The position numbers and the translations under genes are program-made. DNA of 15,115 nucleotides from CAYTOJ01 sp964439415 (GTDB taxonomy: Bacteria; Pseudomonadota; Alphaproteobacteria; Rickettsiales; CAZAGG01): positions 1 through 15,115 of the forward strand of contig CAYTOJ010000040.1 of the NCBI GenBank assembly GCA_964439415.1, in the 5' to 3' direction. This document shows, in pieces, positions 1 through 7,051 of this stretch. Position 1 is the stretch's first letter; each line of letters starts with the position of its first letter. Under the pieces are notes generated by a model. It was not told where the DNA came from. It saw nothing but the letters and a program-made list of their open reading frames with translations, and made no database searches.

Positions 1-87
1 GCACCCCCCGGCTTACAGCCTCCCCCCAGCGCGCTGGCGCAGGTCGCTTCGCTCCAAATGTCAACTCTTGAAATGCGAGGAGTATAA
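1..87. other. Non-coding leader upstream of hemH
   Basis: No gene is visible here. The first 60 bases are C-rich on the + strand and contain a perfect 12-bp palindrome, CCAGCGCGCTGG, at 26-37. This may be the tail of an intergenic repeat or of an upstream gene's terminator region. Just before hemH there is a good Shine-Dalgarno site (GCGAGGAG at 75-82). Confidence 0.4.
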
Positions 88-1113
88 ATGAAAACAGCAG
101 TAATCCTGTTCAACCTTGGTGGGCCTGATCGGCTGGAGAGTGTAAAACCCTTCCTGTATAACCTGTTCAGCGATCCGGCGATTATTCCTGCGCCGTGGAT
201 TATCCGCAAATGCATTGCCTGGCTGATATCATCCCGGCGCAATAAAACCGCCATGCATATCTACAGCCTGATTGGTGGAAAATCCCCGATAGTTGAAGAA
301 ACGGCAAAACAGGTGTGCGCGTTGCAGGATGCTCTTGATGGAGAGCAGGCCGGGCAGTTCCGCGTGTTTCAGTGCCAGCGTTATTGGCATCCCTTAACTG
401 ATGCGGCTGTCGAGCAGGTAGCGCAGTATAATCCGGATAGAGTTATTCTGCTGCCGCTATATCCGCAGTTTTCAACTACAACTACCGCATCATCAATAAA
501 GGAATGGAAGCGGGTTGCTGCGGCAAAGGGTCTAGAGGCCGAAACCACTGAGATATGCTGCTACTTTAATGACCAGGATTTTATAGCTGCGCATGTAGAG
601 GAAATAAAAAAAGTAATTCCGCAAGCAGAAGCGGATGGCAAAGTGCGGTTGTTATTCTCCGCCCATGGCCTGCCTGAGAAAGTAATTGCGGCGGGTGATC
701 CATATCAGTGGCAGGTTGAGCAGACAGTGGAAGCGATCATGGAAAACCTTGGCAGTGGCCTGGATTATACTGTGTGCTACCAAAGCCGGGTGGGGCCGAT
801 GCAGTGGATTAAACCCTACACTGACGAGGAAATACAGACCGCTGCAAAACGGGGTGAGAGCATAATTATAGTTCCGATTGCTTTTGTGTCGGAGCATTCT
901 GAAACCCTGGTGGAACTGGATATTGAGTACCGAAAACTGGCAGAGGAGAATGGCGCGAAAGGCTTCCACCGCGTACCGGCGTTAGGGATAAATCCATTAT
1001 TTATATCTGCTTTAAAAAATCTGGTGCTAAAATGCGCAGATGGTAAAGACCCATACTGCAAAGTCAGGCAGTGCCCTGATTCATTTAAATGCTGTAGCAC
1101 TACAAACCCATAA
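88..1113 (+). CDS. hemH: Ferrochelatase
   Basis: Inserts ferrous iron into protoporphyrin IX, the last step of protoheme synthesis; family members are soluble or membrane-associated. The 341-aa product has the family hallmarks in order: N-terminal LFNLGGP (7-13), RYWHPL (98-103), LLPLYPQFST (121-130), SAHGLPEKV with the metal/porphyrin-binding His193, YQSRVGPMQW (231-240), and the HSETLVELD segment (270-278) with the conserved acidic residue Glu272. The ATG is preceded by a strong GAGGAG site, which supports this start. The C-terminal tail is rich in cysteine (Cys316, 324, 329, 335, 336). Some microbial ferrochelatases, including an alphaproteobacterial one, carry a [2Fe-2S] cluster on C-terminal cysteines, so a cluster is inferred here. 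The rhodanese gene follows 19 bases after the stop and is probably co-transcribed. Together with hemC at the other end of the window it marks an intact heme pathway. Confidence 0.97.
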   Translation: MKTAVILFNLGGPDRLESVKPFLYNLFSDPAIIPAPWIIRKCIAWLISSRRNKTAMHIYSLIGGKSPIVEETAKQVCALQDALDGEQAGQFRVFQCQRYWHPLTDAAVEQVAQYNPDRVILLPLYPQFSTTTTASSIKEWKRVAAAKGLEAETTEICCYFNDQDFIAAHVEEIKKVIPQAEADGKVRLLFSAHGLPEKVIAAGDPYQWQVEQTVEAIMENLGSGLDYTVCYQSRVGPMQWIKPYTDEEIQTAAKRGESIIIVPIAFVSEHSETLVELDIEYRKLAEENGAKGFHRVPALGINPLFISALKNLVLKCADGKDPYCKVRQCPDSFKCCSTTNP

Positions 1114-1132
1114 CAATTTATGGAGAGGATAT

Positions 1133-1681
1133 ATGGCTGCCCGAACGGTAGATGCAAAAACACTGAAAACCTGGCTGGATAATGGCGAGGCAGTGCTGGT
1201 TGATGTGCGTGAGCCTGCAGAACATGCGGCGGATAATATTCAGGGGGCAAAGCTTATTCCACTGGGTAGTATCAGCAAAAATATACTTCCCCCATGTTCC
1301 GGCAAAAAGCTGGTAATCCACTGCCGTAAGGGTGGGCGCGGCGGCTCCGCCTGCGAGAAGCTGCTTTTAGAAGACCCCAATCTTGATGTTTATAACCTGG
1401 AGGGCGGCATTGAAGCATGGCGCGCTGCCGGATTGCAGGTGACATCATCCGGCAGTAAAGTGCTGCCGCTGGACAGGCAGGTGCAGCTAATAGTTGGTAT
1501 ACTGCTTGTTATAAGCAGTGCGCTGGGGCTTATCACTTCACCAGCTTGGTTCTGGCTGACAGGCATTATCGGAGCTGGTCTGACAGTAGCAGGCCTTACT
1601 GGTTTCTGCGGTCTGGCGATGCTTGTTGCCAGAATGCCATGGAATAAGGCTCCAAAAACCATGTGCATGTGGAATGGATAA
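1133..1681 (+). CDS. Rhodanese-domain protein with C-terminal DUF2892 membrane hairpin
   Basis: Likely a membrane-anchored sulfurtransferase. Residues about 4-105 form a rhodanese domain: VLVDVREPAEHAADNI (21-36), then the active-site loop HCRKGGRGG (63-71) with the persulfide-forming Cys64, and LEGGIEAWRAAG (89-100). Residues about 115-170 are two hydrophobic helices followed by GLTGFCGLAMLVARMPWNK, matching the DUF2892 domain found in YgaP-type inner-membrane rhodaneses. Length 182 aa fits that architecture. The ATG at 1133 is chosen over an upstream in-frame start at 1040, because the upstream one lies inside hemH while GGAGAGGA sits just before 1133. Substrate is unknown. It lies 19 bp after hemH, so co-expression with heme synthesis is plausible, though a functional link is inference. 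Confidence 0.93.
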   Translation: MAARTVDAKTLKTWLDNGEAVLVDVREPAEHAADNIQGAKLIPLGSISKNILPPCSGKKLVIHCRKGGRGGSACEKLLLEDPNLDVYNLEGGIEAWRAAGLQVTSSGSKVLPLDRQVQLIVGILLVISSALGLITSPAWFWLTGIIGAGLTVAGLTGFCGLAMLVARMPWNKAPKTMCMWNG

Positions 1682-1853
1682 TTAGAGGCTGGGTCGAATT
1701 ATCCTTATTCAGTATATTTGATGCTTTTTGCCTGGTTTGTCGCCCTTAAAATTTATCCGTATCACCAATACGAATTGCATTTTTCTCCTAAAACCAGTCT
1801 AAAAATCATCTAAAAATACACCATAAACATAAATCAACCAAGCCTCTTAGCTA
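1682..1853. repeat. AT-rich spacer bounded by imperfect inverted repeats
   Basis: The gap between the rhodanese gene and pyrD is much more AT-rich than the flanking genes and has no convincing ORF. Its edges are imperfect inverted repeats: TTAGAGGCTGGGT at 1682-1694 and ACCAAGCCTCTTA at 1837-1849, with AGAGGCT/AGCCTCT matching exactly. The motif TTAGAGGCTAG recurs at 5650-5660. This may be a small relic mobile element or coincidence. The pyrD promoter must lie here or further upstream. Confidence 0.3.
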
Positions 1854-1924
1854 GCCACGGCTTGAAACCGTTGCAACTTACGTTCCAAGGTGCAATTAAT
1901 GATTTATTATATTCGGGTTTTAAG

Positions 1925-2995
1925 TTGAGTTTATATAAAAGCTTATTATTTCCATTTATCAGGAGGCTGGAGCCTGAGAACGCGCACAATATGGCTCTTG
2001 CCGCCATCAAACGCGGCCTGGTTCCGCCATGTGGTGATGAATATGAGAATCTGAAAATCAGTGTTCTAGGGCTTGATTTTGCGAATCCTATCGGCCTTGC
2101 CGCCGGGTTTGACAAAAACGCTGAAGCTGTACCCAACCTGTTCCGCTTAGGCTTCGGGTTTGTTGAGTGCGGAACAGTGACCCCTCTGCCGCAGGCTGGC
2201 AATCCCAAACCTCGCGTATTCAGGCTGGAGGAGGATGAAGCACTGATCAACCGCTTAGGGTTTAATAACGTAGGCGGAAAACAGTTTATTGAAAATCTGC
2301 TTGGTCATAAAAGCCAGAACGTTGGTATTATCGGCATTAATATAGGCCGCAATAAAAATTCCGGGGATGCCCTGTTTGACTATTTGAATCTATTGCAACT
2401 GGTAGCACCGTATGCTGATTATATCACCGTGAATGTATCATCCCCCAATACGCCGGGTCTCAGGGATTTACAGGCAAAATCGGTTCTGGATGATTTTCTG
2501 CAGGCGTTATCGCAATTAAAAGGCCGCTTGAAGCTGGAGCATGGCTACTCCAGGCCATTACTGCTGAAAATCGCGCCGGATCTGGAGCCAGCAGAGGTTG
2601 AGGATATTTGCGAACTGGCAATTAAACATGGGATAGACGGTTTGATTGTCAGCAATACCACTATTGCCCGGCCGGCGACACTCTCCAGCCCATACAGAGG
2701 TGAGCAGGGGGGCTTGAGCGGCAGGCCACTGGCTGCTGCGTCAACCGCAATGATCAGTCAGGTTTATAAATTCACCAAAGGGCGTATAGTTATTATAGGC
2801 GTGGGCGGGGTATCGTCAGGGCTGGATGCGTATAATAAAATACGCGCCGGAGCCAGCCTGGTGCAGCTATACACGGCGCTGGTATATCAGGGTTTCGGTG
2901 TGGTGCGCAGCATAAAATCTGACCTCTCAGCCCTACTCAGGCGGGACGGCATAAATAGCATAAATGAACTGATAGGCCAGCAGGCTGCAAAATAA
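1925..2995 (+). CDS. pyrD: Dihydroorotate dehydrogenase (quinone), class 2
   Basis: Oxidises dihydroorotate to orotate with FMN and membrane quinone, the fourth step of de novo pyrimidine synthesis. The sequence shows the class 2 pattern: an N-terminal amphipathic segment (LYKSLLFPFIRRLEPENAHN) for membrane/quinone contact, NPIGLAAGFDKN, FVECGTVTPLPQAGNPKPR, NRLGFNNVG, NIGRNKN, NVSSPNTPGLRDLQ with the catalytic serine expected in class 2, LLLKIAPDL, IVSNTTIARP and the phosphate-binding IIGVGGVSSG...AGASLVQLYTALVYQG. The start is uncertain. The open frame extends to a TTG at 1862, but the family N-terminus aligns best with the TTG at 1925, giving about 356 aa. Neither TTG has a clear Shine-Dalgarno site. 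The stop overlaps the dapE ATG by one base (TAATG), implying translational coupling. Most Rickettsia lack this pathway, so its presence argues for a less reduced relative. Confidence 0.95.
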   Translation: MSLYKSLLFPFIRRLEPENAHNMALAAIKRGLVPPCGDEYENLKISVLGLDFANPIGLAAGFDKNAEAVPNLFRLGFGFVECGTVTPLPQAGNPKPRVFRLEEDEALINRLGFNNVGGKQFIENLLGHKSQNVGIIGINIGRNKNSGDALFDYLNLLQLVAPYADYITVNVSSPNTPGLRDLQAKSVLDDFLQALSQLKGRLKLEHGYSRPLLLKIAPDLEPAEVEDICELAIKHGIDGLIVSNTTIARPATLSSPYRGEQGGLSGRPLAAASTAMISQVYKFTKGRIVIIGVGGVSSGLDAYNKIRAGASLVQLYTALVYQGFGVVRSIKSDLSALLRRDGINSINELIGQQAAK

Positions 2996-4152
2996 TGGAT
3001 ATTCCATCAGCTATAGATTCTGTTCAATTAGCAGCCAGACTTATACAATGCCCAAGCGTCACCCCTGTTGAAGGTGGTGCGCTGGCTCTGCTGGAAGGTG
3101 TTCTGGGCAGAGCGGGGTTCAAATGTGAGAGATTATTATATCATACCGGTGGCAGTTACAAAGTAGATAACCTTTATGCGCGCCTGGGTGGTGGTGAGCC
3201 TAATTTCTGCTTCGCCGGGCATACTGATGTAGTGCCGCCCGGGGATGAATCTGCCTGGAAATATCCGCCATTTGCAGCAGTAATTCAGGATGGATTTCTT
3301 TATGGCCGCGGCACTGAGGATATGAAGGCGGCAATTGCCGCTTTTGCCTGCGCCGCTTTGAAACTGGCAGATGACTGTAAAACCATACCGGGTTCCATAA
3401 GCCTGCTCATCACCGGGGATGAGGAAGGTGAGGGGGTAAACGGTACGGCAAAGGTGCTGGAAACACTGGCTGCAAGGGGTGAGAGCATTTCAGCCTGTAT
3501 AGTTGGTGAGCCTACAAACCCTGCGAAAATGGGTGAGATGGTTAAAATAGGCAGGCGTGGCAGCATTACCGCAAAAGTACTGGTGAGCGGCGTACAGGGG
3601 CATGTGGCATATCCGCACCTTGCTAATAATCCCCTGACAAACCTGGTGAATTTTCTCCATGCGCTTCAAAATCATAAGCTGGATGATGGCACTGAATTTT
3701 TCCAGCCATCAAACCTGGAGATTACTAATATAGATACAGGCAATAAGGCGGATAATGTGATACCAGCCCAGGCGAGTGCCGCCCTTAATATCAGATTCAA
3801 CAACCTGCATACCGCAGCAAGCCTCAGGCGCTGGATGGAGGGGGTGGCGCAGAGCATATCACCTTATATAAGTCTGGAATTCCGTGTAAGTGGGGAGGCT
3901 TTTTTAACAGCAAAAGGTGATTTAAGTAAGATAACGCAGGAAGCGGTTGAAAAAATTACCGGGCGGATGCCGGAGCTTTCCACCACTGGCGGCACTTCGG
4001 ATGCCAGATTCATAAAAGCCTACTGCCCGGTAGTGGAATTTGGCACAACGGGGCTTACCGCACATAAAGTGAATGAGCGCGTTAAGGTGGATGACATATA
4101 CACACTGGAAAAAATTTATTACGAAATATTGCGCACATTCTTTAAATTGTAA
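2995..4152 (+). CDS. dapE: Succinyl-diaminopimelate desuccinylase
   Basis: Zinc-dependent M20-family hydrolase that converts N-succinyl-L,L-diaminopimelate to L,L-diaminopimelate and succinate, feeding lysine and peptidoglycan synthesis. Metal-site motifs are all present: AGHTDVVPPGD with His76, GRGTEDMKAA with Asp109, TGDEEGEGVNGT with the catalytic/ligand pair Glu143-Glu144, GEPT with Glu172, and TGLTAHKVNE with His357. The dimerisation-domain motifs RRGS and GVQGHVAYPHLANNP and the TTGGTSDARFI segment also match DapE rather than other M20 peptidases. Length 385 aa is normal. Its ATG overlaps the pyrD stop by one base, so it is probably translated by coupling. The next gene begins 38 bases after its stop. 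Confidence 0.96.
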   Translation: MDIPSAIDSVQLAARLIQCPSVTPVEGGALALLEGVLGRAGFKCERLLYHTGGSYKVDNLYARLGGGEPNFCFAGHTDVVPPGDESAWKYPPFAAVIQDGFLYGRGTEDMKAAIAAFACAALKLADDCKTIPGSISLLITGDEEGEGVNGTAKVLETLAARGESISACIVGEPTNPAKMGEMVKIGRRGSITAKVLVSGVQGHVAYPHLANNPLTNLVNFLHALQNHKLDDGTEFFQPSNLEITNIDTGNKADNVIPAQASAALNIRFNNLHTAASLRRWMEGVAQSISPYISLEFRVSGEAFLTAKGDLSKITQEAVEKITGRMPELSTTGGTSDARFIKAYCPVVEFGTTGLTAHKVNERVKVDDIYTLEKIYYEILRTFFKL

Positions 4153-4190
4153 TATAGACTTGCTAATGATGCATAATAGGGTTGCACTAT

Positions 4191-5597
4191 ATGCTAGGCG
4201 TGTTCAGAGGCGTTAATAACGCTGCGGAGAGGATTATAGGGATGTTCCGGCCGGAGCCTTGGCAGGCTGTGGAGCCGGTGGTGGATACATCCGATGAATC
4301 CAGCCTCAAAGTTGGCCAGGTGGCGGTTAGAATCGGTGAAATCAACAACTACGGCCTGTCTGTTATACTCACCTGTTATGACCTGTCACACGCACTTATT
4401 AATGCTTTTGATGGTAAGGATGAATACACCCGTTCGCAGTTTTTCATCGGCCTGAAGCGTAATCTGGAAAACAGCGGCAGGGTTTTTGGCCGGGTTAATC
4501 TAAGCCGGGCAGTTAATGAAATATCCAGCCTTTTAGCCGCGAATCCTGAAACCATGCGTATTGTGGGGCAGAGGTTACAGAGCGAAGGGGATGAAAAAGC
4601 ATCATCCATATTGCTGAAAGCTGATAGATCGGCAAAAAGCGCAAAGTGGTTTGCCACTAAAGATGGCAAGGACTTTCTTCGGGAGAGTATCCTGCGCCAT
4701 AAAAGCCTGTTCATTGATGTGGTGGAGGCAGCGTATCACGGCCAGCAGGTGGAACTGAGTGATGTTATCGGTCTTTCCGGGTTTGTGAAGGGGGAACCTG
4801 CTGAGGCCAGAAAACGGGTGGATATTATCTTCGGCTATAAATCCATCAATGCTTTGGCGCACAAGGCTACAATGGCGGCTGAGGTAACCAGCCCTGAAGA
4901 ATTTATTGAAAAGGCTGCAAAAATAACCAGGCCAATTGGCAAAATCAGGCCGGAGCTTCGGGGTGGTCTGTTTGGTGCGCTTGAATCAATGCGGGATTTA
5001 TACTCCAGTTATTTGTATGATCTATCCAGAGCCTCGCCAAGTCTTGAGCAGATAAAGAAGGCATCGGAGGTAGGAAAAAGCTTCACCAAAGCCGGGCTGG
5101 ATATGATTTATGCCGTGATGGTGCAAAATGAGATTCATAATCCCCTCCGCCGTGACCTGGAAAGCAAAGGCATCACTTATGATAAAGCAAAACTGGAGGA
5201 TACCAAGCGGTTTGTAACGGCAAAAGCGGCGGAGATTGCCCTTCCCATGTGTGAACGTATGATCCGGGCGGAGCCAGCACTTGCCGAGGCGCAGGACTTC
5301 AGAGATTTCAGCACCGCGCTGGAGAAAATGGAAAACACGGCTCCGCTGATAAAGTTGTTAACAATTATCAACCAGCTTAATGTGCAGCCAAAAGTTATAA
5401 CTGCGGCCATATTCAATAAAATCAGCGCATCAAGAACTAACACTCTCCCAGCAAAGGAGTCAGCTATTAAGCGGGATGCGCCTCAGTTGAATGATAATGT
5501 GAATGATAATGCGACAGATTCGGCGGATATTCCGTTGCAGGAGGTTAATCTTGGTGCAATGGCGAGCCAGAAAAGCCCTGATATGGCTGTGGCTTGA
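4191..5597 (+). CDS. Hypothetical protein, long helical, function unknown
   Basis: I do not recognise this 468-aa protein. It has no signal peptide, no convincing membrane helix and no catalytic motif I can name. It reads as almost entirely alpha-helical, with many alternating charged and hydrophobic stretches such as LFGALESMRDLYSSYLYDL and FRDFSTALEKMENTAPLI. The last 45 or so residues are polar, acidic and apparently disordered, and contain a small duplication (NDNVNDNATD) encoded by a direct repeat near 5490-5512. The ATG at 4191 is preferred over the in-frame TTG at 4182 because AGGG lies 9 bases upstream. It follows dapE by 38 bp and may be the last gene of a pyrD-dapE operon. A cytosolic structural role or a secreted effector are both possible; neither is shown by the sequence. 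Confidence 0.85.
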   Translation: MLGVFRGVNNAAERIIGMFRPEPWQAVEPVVDTSDESSLKVGQVAVRIGEINNYGLSVILTCYDLSHALINAFDGKDEYTRSQFFIGLKRNLENSGRVFGRVNLSRAVNEISSLLAANPETMRIVGQRLQSEGDEKASSILLKADRSAKSAKWFATKDGKDFLRESILRHKSLFIDVVEAAYHGQQVELSDVIGLSGFVKGEPAEARKRVDIIFGYKSINALAHKATMAAEVTSPEEFIEKAAKITRPIGKIRPELRGGLFGALESMRDLYSSYLYDLSRASPSLEQIKKASEVGKSFTKAGLDMIYAVMVQNEIHNPLRRDLESKGITYDKAKLEDTKRFVTAKAAEIALPMCERMIRAEPALAEAQDFRDFSTALEKMENTAPLIKLLTIINQLNVQPKVITAAIFNKISASRTNTLPAKESAIKRDAPQLNDNVNDNATDSADIPLQEVNLGAMASQKSPDMAVA

Positions 5598-5671
5598 ATT
5601 TAAATTATATCTGTAACACATGAAGATGAGGTTGTTGCAGATACTCCCCTTAGAGGCTAGTTGTTAACGAC

Positions 5672-5810
5672 TATACTGCTCGCGAATGAAGAATGCTGAT
5701 TCTTTGCAGTGATTTTGCGAGCAGTTATAATGCGCATGGGGCTGGTGGGGCGGCCATGCGCAAAACAAAAAGATATACCTAATCGCACTTTTGAAGTGCG
5801 ATAGGTATAT
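5672..5810. repeat. Composite three-hairpin intergenic repeat, copy 1 (A-B-C)
   Basis: Three adjacent palindromes. Hairpin A pairs TATACTGCTCGC (5672-5683) with GCGAGCAGTTATA (5717-5729), with a bulge. Its interior holds CTGATTCTTTGCAGT. Hairpin B pairs TGCGCATGG (5731-5739) with CCATGCGCA (5754-5762) around a 14-nt loop. Hairpin C pairs ATATACCT/ATCGCACTT with AAGTGCGAT/AGGTATAT (5773-5810), with one bulged A and a TTG loop. The same A-B-C order, spacing and inner sequences recur at 12401-12538, so this is a dispersed repeat family and not a one-off terminator. Confidence 0.9.
5761..5810 (-). terminator. Terminator-like hairpin C plus T-tract, minus strand
   Basis: Read on the - strand, the 17-bp hairpin C is followed directly by CTTTTTGTTTTG, the layout of a rho-independent terminator. 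On the + strand the hairpin is followed by mixed sequence, so it would not stop transcripts of the upstream 468-aa gene in this way. No - strand gene lies to the right that would need it, so it may only block antisense transcription or be a by-product of the repeat. Confidence 0.45.
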
Positions 5811-5869
5811 CTATTCCGTCTGCAAATTGTTTATGGTTTTTTTATGCAATAAAGACTACCTGATCAGCG

Positions 5870-5885
5870 CTTGATTCCAATCAAG
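5870..5885. promoter_or_regulatory. Operator-like palindrome upstream of the RTX cluster
   Basis: CTTGATTCCAATCAAG is a perfect 7-bp inverted repeat around two bases, 59 bases before the first RTX start. Its size and position suit a dimeric repressor or activator site. No regulator gene is nearby, and no strong -35/-10 pair could be placed beside it, so the role is inferred from shape alone. Confidence 0.3.
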
Positions 5886-5944
5886 TATATCTGAAAACTA
5901 TCCGTTATATCGTAGGCAGAGCATATTAAAACATGGGGCATAAA

Positions 5945-6985
5945 ATGGCAGTTATAATTGGTGATGATAATGCGAATCTTCTGCTGGGGACATCTTTAGC
6001 TGACACTATTGATGGCGGGGCAAGTAATGACACTATCTGGGGTCATAGTGGGGATGATTATCTTTTCGGTAATGGCGAATCCGACCTTATCTACGGCGGC
6101 AAGGGGAGTGACTATATAGATGGTGATATTGACGGCGACACCCTGTACGGTGACTCCGGTAACGATACCATTATAGGCGGCGAAGGTGATGATACGGTTT
6201 ATGGCGGAACCGGTAATGATTCCATCAGTGACACAGGTGACAATAACGGCAGCAACTGGCTGTATGGCGGTGATGGTAATGATACCATAATTGTATCATC
6301 AAGTGGCGGCCAAAGCACTATAGTGGGCGGCAAGGGTGATGATTTTCTCGATGCCAGAAATTCCACTTTTGGCCAGTTGCTGATTGCCAATTCCGGGGCG
6401 GATACTCTGCTGGGTGGCAGCGGTGATGATTCACTGGAAGGTGCTTTGGGCAATGATTATATAGCGGCAGGCGATGGCGCGGATACTATGCGCGGTGGCG
6501 ATGGCAGCGATACAATAGTTGGTGATGGCGGTAACGATGGCCTGTGGGGCGATGCTGGCGATGATTTTCTCGGCGGCTCTGAGGGTGATGACAGCCTCTA
6601 TGGTGGCAGCGGCAATGATACTTTCCAGGGGGCAGACGGCAACGATAATATGCGCGGCGCAGCCGGGGACGATGTGTTCTTCGGTGGCGCAGGTGATGAT
6701 CAGATGGATGCCGGAAAGGGCGATTATGACGACACCATGATCGGCGGCGAAGGCAACGATATCTTCACTTTCCATGACAGTGGCGGTCATATCAATGACT
6801 TCACGGTGGGGGAGGATAAAATTGATCTCTACGATCCTTCCGTGCATTTCGAGGATATTACCTTCACACTGGAGGGTGATGCTACAGTAATCCGGCTGCA
6901 TAATAGCCAGGATCAACTGCTGTTCACCATCTGGGCGAAGGGCGATATTGAGTTCACTGAGAGCGACTTTCTTTATCTTTTATAA
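5945..6985 (+). CDS. RTX calcium-binding repeat protein, first of three
   Basis: Small secreted-type RTX protein of 346 aa. After a short MAVIIGDDNANLLLG start it consists of GGxGxDxhx nonapeptide repeats from about residue 20 to 275 (for example YGGKGSDYI, YGGTGNDSI, GGSGDDSLEG, RGGDGSDTIVGDGG), which in this family bind calcium and fold into a parallel beta-roll outside the cell. Residues about 276-346 form a cap (HINDFTVGEDKIDLYD ... DQLLFTIWAKGDIEFTESDFLYLL) like the C-terminal region that serves as the type I secretion signal. There is no N-terminal signal peptide and no enzymatic domain. The ATG at 5945 is chosen over 5933 because the two following paralogues also begin MAIhxG and GGGG lies just before it. 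Surface layer, adhesin or calcium-buffer roles are possible. No ABC exporter or membrane-fusion gene is in the window. Confidence 0.92.
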   Translation: MAVIIGDDNANLLLGTSLADTIDGGASNDTIWGHSGDDYLFGNGESDLIYGGKGSDYIDGDIDGDTLYGDSGNDTIIGGEGDDTVYGGTGNDSISDTGDNNGSNWLYGGDGNDTIIVSSSGGQSTIVGGKGDDFLDARNSTFGQLLIANSGADTLLGGSGDDSLEGALGNDYIAAGDGADTMRGGDGSDTIVGDGGNDGLWGDAGDDFLGGSEGDDSLYGGSGNDTFQGADGNDNMRGAAGDDVFFGGAGDDQMDAGKGDYDDTMIGGEGNDIFTFHDSGGHINDFTVGEDKIDLYDPSVHFEDITFTLEGDATVIRLHNSQDQLLFTIWAKGDIEFTESDFLYLL

Positions 6986-7008
6986 ATTTCCCAACAAGAT
7001 CAACTGGC

Positions 7009-7032
7009 GCGGCTGGCATTGCAACCAGCCGC
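7009..7032. other. Hairpin between the first and second RTX genes
   Basis: GCGGCTGG (7009-7016) and CCAGCCGC (7025-7032) form a perfect 8-bp GC-rich stem with an 8-nt loop, 23 bases after one RTX stop and 19 bases before the next start. No T-tract follows. It could be an mRNA-processing or stability element setting the relative amounts of the two proteins, or a leaky attenuator. Confidence 0.5.
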
Positions 7033-7051
7033 ACAAAATCCTGAGGTTACA

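Noticed and set aside
816..1250. 144-codon open frame on the - strand
   Set aside because: Spans the end of hemH and the start of the rhodanese gene, both strongly supported on the + strand; no motif of its own.
5731..5762. Hairpin B as a + strand intrinsic terminator for the 468-aa gene
   Set aside because: It is followed by AAACAAAAAG and not by a T-tract, and the same hairpin occurs upstream of a gene at 12460, so termination is not its general role.
6431..6916. 161-codon open frame on the - strand opposite the first RTX gene
   Set aside because: A shadow of the Gly/Asp-rich repeat codons; its composition (repeated Ile/Ala/Thr) mirrors the repeats and no family motif is present.
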